Below, piece after piece: positions 55,914 to 64,000 of a stretch of DNA of 64,000 bases; the first letter of the stretch is position 1; each line of letters starts with the position of its first letter. Both the position numbers and the translations under genes were made by a program. The stretch is from Chaetomium olivaceum (lineage: Eukaryota > Ascomycota > Sordariomycetes > Sordariales > Chaetomiaceae), in the NCBI GenBank assembly GCA_039881045.1, contig JAYWVB010000001.1, forward strand, positions 248,001 to 312,000, in the 5' to 3' direction. The notes beneath the pieces are model-generated. The model did no database searches, had not been told where the DNA came from, and was given only the letters and a program-made list of their open reading frames with translations.

Positions 55914-57568
55914 TCACCCTTGATTCCCCATAACCGGTACAAACTCCGGAACGCTGGGTATGCTTTGCATGGCACTGCCCATCTGGCTCAACAGCTCGAT
56001 ATGCCTGACATAACCGCCATGGTGGTCCTGTCCCTCCTCCAGCGCGCGCTCCTCAGCGTACCAATCCGCACCCCAGATGTCGGCCGGGATTGGCTCGCTA
56101 CCGTTGTTATTCTCGCCGCCGGGCGGCTCATAAAGAGCGATACGCATTGCCCACTCAAGGTGTGGCCACCAAGTGCGGTAGGCGTCTGCACCGAAGAAGT
56201 CACTGTTGAACAGCGAGACCACGCCTAGGACTTCGCGTCGCGCCATACCTTGTAGCCACCAGACCGAGTCCATCGACTTGAGCAGGGCGAAGAAACAAGC
56301 AAGAATGGCGAGCGCCCGCGGGCGCCGCTCCTCAAGAAGCTCGATGAAGCGCCGCGAGACGGTGGCCGGGAAGGCGAGCGGCGCTCCCTTGTGCGGGATC
56401 TTGTGCGCCCAGTTGAGAACGGCCACGGCGTGTTGGTAGGCTTGTCGCGTCGAGGCTATGAGTTCGTCGGCGGCAGAGGGTTCGTTTGGCGGCGGGTGAC
56501 CGAGGGATCCCGGCGATGCCGGTGTGGCCCTGGGCGTTGCCGAGGAGACATCGCCCATGGCGGCGAGTTCCTCGTCCATGCCTTCGAGTAAGTGCCCAAA
56601 GAATGTCTTGGGCCCAGCGGTGAAGTCAAGTTGGAGGACAGCTTGCGAGTTGATGACCTGTGTTACTACGGGGCTTACACGGAGGTACTGCCACGAAGCA
56701 GCCGTGATCGCCTTGACCCCCTGGAAGGAGTGAAACCATGAGAAAGGAATGGAATAGCACCCGGACGGCTGATTCCGCTGACGGTTGGCGCCGGGATCAG
56801 TGTCGTCCCCCCCACCGACCATGACCTCATCCTTCATGAACACCCTAGTAGCCGTGGACTGGAACGCAATGAGGGCTGAAGTTAGAATAGGGACTCGGCG
56901 TTGTTGTGATTGATCCCTTTTGTGAGGGCCGCGCTGTACTCGGCAAGCGAGGCAGCCATGTAGGCGTGAGACGCGCGCACCAGCTCCTTATCGTTTGGCA
57001 CCATACTTCGGAGGTGGAGCGCAGCAACAGCGAGTATGGCGTCCGCCAGATGCTGAGACCCAGAGAAGGCGAGATTCGGCACCGTGATTTTCCATATATC
57101 TTCTGTCACTGGCGCGGTAAATGTGAATGTTTTGCATGTCATTGCTGTGTATTGGTGCATCAGCCTCAACTCGAGCAACCGGTGACCCGGCGGCGTAGTT
57201 TGGGAAACGGCCGGGGTCGACGGCGCTCGGCATAACGGTGTGGCAAACCCGGAAGCTCCGGGTATAACGGATGCGTATCGAGAGACCGGAGATCCGAAGT
57301 TCACGGTGGAGGCGGGCGTTGACGGTGATTCCGCGGCAGCAGAAGCCTGGAGCTCGGCCAGGACCTCGGGATGCTCAAAGTCGCACGCGACTCCATGCTT
57401 TACGCAGTTGCCGCATCGTGGATGGATCTCGTCGCACTGTTGCACAGGTTGTCAGTCGTTTGAATCAGACTGCTTAGGAGGTCCCCCGTATCAATTCACC
57501 TTGATCTTCCGCGACTTGCACCGCCGGCAACCAGACCGGGACTTTTTGTGAGAGCGGCGCGGTGGCAT
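55914..57568 (-). CDS. Zn(II)2Cys6 transcription factor, UPC2-like family, one apparent frame break
   Basis: A nuclear transcription factor of about 530 residues. Exon 1 is 57568-57500 (MPPRRSHKKSRSGCRRCKSR), then intron 57499-57437 (63 bp), then 57436 onward. The zinc cluster is split by the intron: CRRCKSRKIK, then CDEIHPRCGNCVKHGVAC. A fungal_trans_2-like regulatory domain follows (LELRLMHQYTAMTCKTF, LADAILAVAALHLRSM), as in UPC2-type and many other regulators. At about 56885 the frame changes by one missing base. HNNAESLF before it and TSALIAFQSTATRVFMK after it are normally continuous, separated by one residue. The C-terminal part contains YQHAVAVLNWAHKIP and LAILACFFALLKSMDSVWWL and ends at 55914. 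The target genes cannot be read from context. Confidence 0.87.
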
Positions 57569-59351
57569 GCTATCACTGCTAGTGACGCTAGCGGCTGAGG
57601 AATCGCGAGTGTCGAGGCGTCTGGGACGTCTAGTCCACTGTGGTTGGCTTCTCTTGTTCCTCCGGTTACTCTACGGCCTTCTGTGCCGGCACTCGCGGCT
57701 CGCCGCTTTCCATACTAAGACACTGTACAAGAGGCCCAATTGATTGTCACCGATCTTGAAGTTGCCGGGCGCAAGGGAGAAGAGAAGTTGTGGTTTGTGA
57801 GCGGGACGGAGTGTCGCTGTTGATTGGCCGTTTCGGTGGTGACGACGACGCAGCCACAGGCGTCTCAAATGAGGCAGCCAATGGTGGGATGCCCTCGTAC
57901 AGTGGGGTCACCAGAGTGGGCAAGGACATCGTGGGAATGGCAGGGATCTGAAATTGGGCTGTCTCGCAAGTGAACGCTTCACATGCTACAGTTTGTTGCT
58001 GCAGTGGAAGAGTTGAACGGTTTCACGAAGTGCATTGAGAAATGGTTCATCCGATTCGAACCAAGTTACGCAACATCGGCAGCCCCTAATTGAAGACCGG
58101 ACCGGGCGCCTTCCCATCTTGCTGTGGAGTGCGCACCACCTATTCGAATGTGCCTAGTTATTCGTACCTGCTTTGAATGACCCTTCAACGGTCAACGACA
58201 GGAAAGAGAGACCATTGGCTTGAGCAACGAAGTCACCTATGACTTCCATCCTCCTGCGACTGAACTGCTATAGCACACAGAGATCTCATTGCTTACCTAT
58301 CTTGTATCTAGATCCTTCGTCAAGCCTGTTTCACACCCATAATCAATTCCCCCGTCCTGACCGTCATTCTTCTGATGCCCTATTTTTAGGCCCAAAGACC
58401 GAGTTTGTCAGCCCTTCCACCCCGCAAATCCCGATCTCTCGGGATGCGACGCTGCTCGGCTTCGAACCCGTTCTCGAATTTGAATCATTGGTTTCCAGAT
58501 CCGTGTGGTGGCTGGGATGATCTCATCAACCGAGACTGCATCGGATGCTCGGTGTGTCTGGACACCTGTACATCCACAGTACATGGTGCCCGCGGCTTGC
58601 GGCGGCTTTTCAGGTCCACCCCGTTTGGCATCCGCCTGTGACTGACCCCGAGACTGATGTCCCCGCGCTGTATCGGCGAGTTTTAACCTACCGCGGCAGA
58701 CAGATGGCTTCCGGACCGGTGTCGCAGGGCTTTACCCTCAGCTGCCTAGATAGGTCTTAGCAACGCTCTTCCGAAAAAGACGGTAAGGTGCCAAGTCCGG
58801 CGTGACGAATCTGCCCAGTGGGAATGTATCAAAGTAGGTAATAGTTACCTGCGATTCTGCGCCTGACACACCCGGCGGCGCTGCTTCCTCGCAGAGCCGA
58901 CATTTTCGTCGCCGATTTGAAATCCAGATGAGCAATCAGCCAACAGCGTTCGCCATCCGAACTTTATCGAACCAGGGAGGGGCAGCCGAGACGGAGTGGA
59001 CTCGGCATACATAAACCGACGGGAATCCACAACGAAGGGGGTGCAGAATCATATTTAACACGCAAGGGCGCGCCGTTGTGAAAGAGCGGAGACAAAGAAA
59101 AAAAATAAACGAGCGAGCGAGAGAGAGAAGAGGCGTCGGCGAATTGCGGCATTGCATTGCACCATCCTCGGGCGAAAGCACACAACCCCTCCATGACCCT
59201 TTAAATATTTCTACGATCCAGCACCCCCACGTTTCCCACGTTCCCAGCGCCGCAAGACGCCCGTGATCCTGCGATTGACCAAACAGAGACGTCGCCGTCA
59301 CTTAGACCTTGTCACACACGCATACCCTTTACGGATAGCCACGTCTGAGCC
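57569..59351. other. Intergenic region, divergent promoters
   Basis: A 1.8-kb space between the Zn2Cys6 regulator (minus) and cystathionine gamma-lyase (plus). Purine-rich GAGCGAGAGAGAG sequence lies near 59110-59130. No gene is supported. Confidence 0.55.
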
Positions 59352-60623
59352 ATGACGGCGCATACCGATCAACCCATCACAACGCCGCCGCGCGCCCCGT
59401 CGCCGGTCCATGGCTTCGGCACCCTCGCCGTTCATGCGGGGTCGCCGCACGACCCCGCGACGGGCGCCGTGATCGAGTCCATCTCGCTATCGACCACGTT
59501 TGCCCAGTCGGCCGTCGGCAAGCCCGTGGGCGAGTTCGAGTACAGCCGAAGCAGCAACCCGAACCGTAACAATTTTGAGAACATGGTGGCTGCCCTCGAG
59601 CATGCCAAGTATGCGCTCGCCTTCTCCTCCGGCAGCGCCGCAACCACCGTCATCTTGCAGTCCCTGGCTGCCGGCTCGCACGTCATTTCTGTTTCGGACG
59701 TCTATGGCGGCACCCACCGTTACTTCACCCAGGTCGCCAAGGCGCACGGCGTTAAGGTCACATTCACGCCCGAGATCGAGGTCGACATCCGCGACCACAT
59801 CACCGAGTCGACTAAGCTGGTATGGATCGAGACCCCCAGCAACCCGACCTTACGCCTCGTCGACATTCGCTCTGTCGTAACCCAGGCGCACGAGCACGGC
59901 ATTATGGTGGTAGTGGACAACACGTTCCTGAGCCCCTACATTCAGAACCCGCTGGACCACGGCGCGGACATCGTGATGCACAGCGTGACCAAGTACATCA
60001 ACGGGCACAGCGACGTGGTCATGGGTGTGGCGGCCTTTAACAGCGACGATCTGCACAAGAGGCTATCGTTCCTTCAAAACGCTCTGGGCGCCGTTCCGTC
60101 GGCCTTTGACTCATGGCTGGCGCATCGCGGTGCTAAGACGCTGCACCTGCGGGCACGCGAGGCCACTGTCAACGCCACGGCGGTCGCTCACGCGCTCGAG
60201 GCGAGCCCGCACGTTATCGCGGTCAACTACCCGGGGCTCGACTCGCACCCGCACCGGGCCATCGCCAAGAAGCAGCACCGCAACGGCATGGGCGGCGGCA
60301 TGCTCTCGTTCCGTATCCGCGGCGGGCACGCGGCGGCCGAGCGCTTCTGCCAGCTGACCAAGATCTTCACGCTCGCCGAGTCCCTGGGCGGCGTCGAGTC
60401 GCTGTGCGAGGTGCCCAGCAGCATGACCCACGCCGGCATCCCGCGCGACCAGCGCGAGGCCGTCGGCGTCTTCGACGACCTCGTCCGCATGAGCTGCGGT
60501 GTCGAGGACGCCGAGGATCTCAAGAAGGACGTGCTCCAGGCCCTGGAGCGCGCCGTCGCGGAGACTCAGGGGACCAACAACGGGAACGGCGTTAACGGAT
60601 CGAACGGGACTAATGGGCTCTAA
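59352..60623 (+). CDS. CYS3: Cystathionine gamma-lyase (PLP-dependent), 423 aa
   Basis: Cleaves cystathionine to cysteine, 2-oxobutyrate and ammonia in reverse transsulfuration, in the cytosol. Single exon, ATG at 59352. Cys/Met-metabolism PLP family motifs are complete: EFEYSRSSNPNRNNFE (residues 61-76), the phosphate-binding loop SSGSAAT (92-98), IETPSNPTLR (159-168), VVVDNTFLSPY with the ring-binding Asp189, and the Schiff-base lysine K214 in HSVTKYINGHSD. Later motifs are NYPGLDSHP, AESLGGVESL and PSSMTHAGIPRDQR. Length matches the family apart from a 20-residue Asn/Gly-rich tail (NGNGVNGSNGTNGL). Cystathionine beta-lyase and gamma-synthase are relatives; the ESLGGVESL region favours the gamma-lyase, though motif reading alone does not fully exclude the others. 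Confidence 0.93.
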   Translation: MTAHTDQPITTPPRAPSPVHGFGTLAVHAGSPHDPATGAVIESISLSTTFAQSAVGKPVGEFEYSRSSNPNRNNFENMVAALEHAKYALAFSSGSAATTVILQSLAAGSHVISVSDVYGGTHRYFTQVAKAHGVKVTFTPEIEVDIRDHITESTKLVWIETPSNPTLRLVDIRSVVTQAHEHGIMVVVDNTFLSPYIQNPLDHGADIVMHSVTKYINGHSDVVMGVAAFNSDDLHKRLSFLQNALGAVPSAFDSWLAHRGAKTLHLRAREATVNATAVAHALEASPHVIAVNYPGLDSHPHRAIAKKQHRNGMGGGMLSFRIRGGHAAAERFCQLTKIFTLAESLGGVESLCEVPSSMTHAGIPRDQREAVGVFDDLVRMSCGVEDAEDLKKDVLQALERAVAETQGTNNGNGVNGSNGTNGL

Positions 60624-62652
60624 TAAGCGTTAGACAAAAGTTATGCGGCGTTTTTCTTTCATTTTCGGTTACCTTTTGCTGCGGCGAGGTGGATGAACCC
60701 GCCAGCGATAGAACGGCATGGCGCTCCTTTTCATTTTTATGTCTGGTTGGGATTCCGAATGCGCAGCATCTTTGCATTGTGCATATATAAGGAGTCCTGT
60801 GGTGTAGGGCCCCGATAGGAACATAGAGGACTTTACGGCTCGCTATGACATCCATGACGACGGACGAGCTCGGAAGGTGCATGGTCGAAATCATGCCTAC
60901 GGTTTCTTTGGAGATACATAGAAGAATCATGACCGAGACGCTCTTCTTTCTGATACGGTTTTCATTGATGTTGTCCAGGCCGAATAGGTCCAACTCTTAG
61001 CAGTGCCCAAGCCCCATTGCTCGTTGACTGGCCTTACACAAATAATTTGTGATATGCAGACAAGACCCCGAGACGGCTTCCAAATGAAGTAGAAAGAGGC
61101 TAAGCTAATAATGCTAGTTATTCCATCCCCAACCTAAAGAGAAACAAGTCCACAGGTGTTAACTAGTTAGTTAGTCAACCAGTGACTTCGTAACTAATTA
61201 ACTAGTGTAGTTGATCAGTCCCAACCCGGAAACACATCCAACACCCTCCAAACCGGCCCGGTCCCCGGTCAGATCTTCTCTCCGGGTGCCACCAAAAACA
61301 GCAAAGGCGGCTGCCATGCCGGCACATTCCCTGACCCCGACCCCGTACCCACCTTCCCGATGCGGTAGGAACAGCGGCCTTAGTGCCTTGCCGTGCTCTG
61401 GCGTGCTTGCTGTGCCTGTTGTGCCTATTGTGCCCTCTCTGATGCTACCTGCCTTTCTCTTCCATCCCCTTGCAGCAGCTTTGCCGTTTTCAGATTGATT
61501 AATTCCTCCCTCCTTATGTAGGTGGTTCACCGGATGATAACTTCCTGGCGAGCCTGGATAACCTAGGTACTATCTGTTCCAGTATCCATCCCTGGGCACG
61601 ATGAATAATGACTAAGTAAAAGAACCGGACTCTTGACGATCCGAGCCAGATCTGAGACACGGCCCGCCGGCTGGCAATAACTGACGAGTTGGTTACTAGT
61701 TAACCTTCCGGCCAACTCGGAGTTCATCACCCAATGGTGGTTGCCGTCCAAGGCAGGGTTAGCGCTGACAATCGACATGGGCCATAGCACATCGAGGGCA
61801 GATCAACAAGCCATGAAAATCCCCAAGGCAATCATCATTCCCATTGTCAACAGACACAGACACGTGAGGGAGGAGTGTGACACTTCCCAACGGCTACCGC
61901 CGAGTGATTGATTCTCCTGGCCATCAAGCTAACTCTGCCGTTCCTCCTTTTTCGAAAAGGGAAAGACACCGCTTCTTTCCAATTAATTGCTGCTGGGTAT
62001 AACCCCCACGAGAACGAACTTGAAAACAACAAGGCACGGGCCAGACCCCCCTGTCTGGGATGTGCCTGCCTTTTTCCCTTTTGAAGACGAAAACCGAAAA
62101 CCCAGCCGTACCAGACAAACAGGTAGAAGTAGAAAGTCCGGAAACCAATCAACAACTCATTAAGTATTGTCATTGCCCAAGGTAAGAGTATCCCGAACCA
62201 AAATCCTTCCACTCTAACAAGTTTCCCCTAAAGCCCCCCAGCCAACCCCGTGGCGGAACCGAACCATGCATTGAACGCCTTGACTGTGCAAAATGGTAAA
62301 ATGGCGGTTATATACGTGTGGTGATGTGAATGTAAATATGACCTTTTTGGTCGTCCCAAGGTTGTGTGAAAATGCAGCCCAGCCATGCTGAAGGAATGAG
62401 TAAAATCGCTGTAGTTGTAGTAGATGCAGATGCAAAAGATAAAAAAAAGATGTTGTCTCCCGTCCAATCATCCGTGTCGTGTGCGGTGAATCGAAGGGTC
62501 GACAAATGAAACCCGTGTGCAACGGGTGGCCGGTGGTCGGTGATGGATGGTAGCACACCGTTTCCAAAGTCCATTCCAGATTCCCCTGGTCGAAGTTGGT
62601 GTGGAATGTGAATCCAGTCAGGTGGGCAGAACACATGCCTCTCGCCGTCGGA
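60624..62652. other. Intergenic region between convergent genes
   Basis: 3' flanks of CYS3 (plus) and the partial gene (minus). An imperfect inverted repeat lies at 61160-61206. Open frames of up to 157 codons lack supporting features. Confidence 0.55.
61160..61206. repeat. Imperfect inverted repeat built on CTAGTTARTTAGT
   Basis: The left arm CTAGTTAGTTAGT and the complement of the right arm, CTAGTTAATTAGT, agree at 12 of 13 bases, with a loop of about 17 bases. It lies about 540 bp after the CYS3 stop. It may be a hairpin or a remnant of an AT-rich repeat. Confidence 0.6.
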
Positions 62653-64000
62653 CTAGCCGCGCGCGCGCATACCAAGGCCATCGACACTCAGCGTCGGTAC
62701 CTCGACGTCGCTCAGGCCCAGGATGCCCTCGTCACGGCGGCGGTCGACAAAGCTGTTGCACTCGCTGACCACCAAGCTCCATTCCGCGAGCGCCCGCCCG
62801 GCATACACGGCGCCAGAAGCAAACACGCCGGTTGGCCGTTCCGCGCGGACCACCGGGGGCGGTACATATCCAGGGCTGCCGCCGCCAACGTCGAGAGATC
62901 GAACGCGGTCGAGTTCGTAGCCCGTGAAACTAGAGGTCCTGCCGGGAGACTGGATCTCCGACCTCTCCTCGTCCCCCTTCTCGTCGTCGAACATGCGAAG
63001 TGGCGTGATATTGATGCTCAACGACAGCCGCTTCTCCGTGTCCCTCGTGAGCGACTTGGTGCGGAATCCGTCGTCCAGCATGCTGAGCGGCCTAGCGTTC
63101 CGGGCTTCGCTGATCAATCCCGTCTGCAAGAGCCCGCTAACCCTCCGCGTCACAGGTGGGAGACCGGCGGCGATGGGAGGGGGGCTCTCGCTGCGGAAGA
63201 TCGCAGCCCCATGGTTCGCATCGCCTCCACTAGGCCCTCCTGAGCGGATGCTAACTCGGGCCTGTGCGGGCGCGGGCAGCCGAGGCCGGGTGATGACACG
63301 ATCGCGGCTGGGCGGGCACGGCATGGGCGCACCGTTGGGGCCCGTCTGCCAGGTCAGAGTGAAGCGGAAGACGAATGTCGGGGCATCGAAAGTCGGGGCG
63401 GATCCGGTGGAGGAGTAAGACTCGGACGAGGGTGTGGCGGCATTCGAGGATCCCTGCTTCGGCGGAGTCGGCGGGCCGAACGACTGGGGAGGGTCCAATT
63501 TCCTCCCGCGTCCTGCAAGCCGGGACGCAGCCGTGTCCCGGCGGGCCTGCTCCAACTCCTCCTCCCAGGTACGCTTCGGCGCCTCTGTCGTCGGGCTGTC
63601 CTGAGACGCGCCAAACGGAAGCACCTTGCCGAGAAGCGACCACCTCTTCTTGAACGACATGTTGTCCGTCTTACCGTTGCCTGACGCACCGTCACCGTCG
63701 TCATTGCTCGTGATGGGAGCATAATAGTCGAACGGATTGTCCAAAGACGGGGCAGCACTCGAAAAAGAGTCAAATCCCAGACGCAGGGGTTGTTGAGGCG
63801 GTTGGACTTCGGTCCGGATGATCAAAAACCGCTTGCCCGGTGCAGGATACGTCGGGGCCGTCGACGGATGCATGCGTCCCTTGGCCTCGGCATCTTGCTT
63901 CAGCCAGAGATAATGCGACCAGACCGTCTTCAGCCGCTGAGACACAACAAGGAAGATTTTTCTGTTTCACCATTCGTCAGCATAAACATCCGATTAAGTA
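62653..64000 (-). CDS. C-terminal part of a large fungal protein (possibly DUF1765), cut by window end
   Basis: The visible exon is 63961-62653, preceded by an intron that leaves the window (acceptor GTGAAACAG, branch GCTGAC). It encodes about 436 residues. It opens with KIFLVVSQRLKTVWSHYLWL, presumably the end of a folded helical domain. A long Ser/Pro/Arg-rich disordered region follows. A short conserved tail ends the protein: AGRALAEWSLVVSECNSFVD and VEVPTLSVDGLGMRARG. That tail resembles the end of DUF1765 proteins as I remember them, which is a weak basis. No catalytic motif is visible. The start and most of the protein lie beyond position 64000. Confidence 0.75.

Overview
The window is nuclear DNA from a filamentous ascomycete. 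Genes are split by short introns (about 50-130 bp, one of 220 bp) with GT-AG ends and CTNAC-type branch points. Third codon positions are GC-rich, intergenic spaces are long, and there are no operons. The gene set points to Sordariomycetes, probably Sordariales: Zn(II)2Cys6 regulators, a KAR9 protein, a QDE-3/Sgs1-type RecQ helicase, a NNP nitrate transporter with NIT4/NIT2-type promoter sites, a GPI-anchored SOD and a DUF1275 protein. The species cannot be fixed from this sequence alone.

Layout: 1-1152 (-) 5' part of a Zn2Cys6 regulator cut by the window edge; 1153-8714 gene-free; 8715-11114 (-) Moco-sulfurase-like aminotransferase without a MOSC domain; 14643-15618 (-) GPI-anchored Cu-type SOD; 18302-18733 (+) 87-residue V-ATPase subunit f; 19791-26131 (+) 13-exon ankyrin protein with an N-terminal nucleotidyltransferase-like motif; 27466-30819 (-) KAR9; 33565-35304 (+) conserved hypothetical; 36964-43072 (-) RecQ helicase; 44257-45193 (-) DUF1275 membrane protein; 48094-49934 (+) nitrate transporter; 50774-53005 (-) MYND protein; 53993-55287 (+) RPF2; 55914-57568 (-) Zn2Cys6 regulator; 59352-60623 (+) cystathionine gamma-lyase; 62653-64000 (-) 3' part of a large protein cut by the window edge.

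The genes are mostly unrelated neighbours. They cover proton pumping, ribosome assembly, sulfur amino-acid metabolism, nitrate uptake, DNA repair, spindle orientation, oxidative stress and transcription. No biosynthetic cluster, transposon, CRISPR, tRNA or rRNA was recognised.

A cross-cutting feature is that five otherwise conserved genes carry six apparent single-base indels (ankyrin, RecQ twice, DUF1275, nitrate transporter, second Zn2Cys6 regulator). Where the spot can be pinned, most lie next to short homopolymers, so residual sequencing error is more likely than six real mutations. Those genes are annotated across the break, and nothing has been corrected. The most interesting biology is the uncharacterised NTase-like/ankyrin protein, the MOSC-less sulfurase-like enzyme, and a nitrate-transporter promoter with two exact NIT4/NirA consensus sites plus seven GATA elements.
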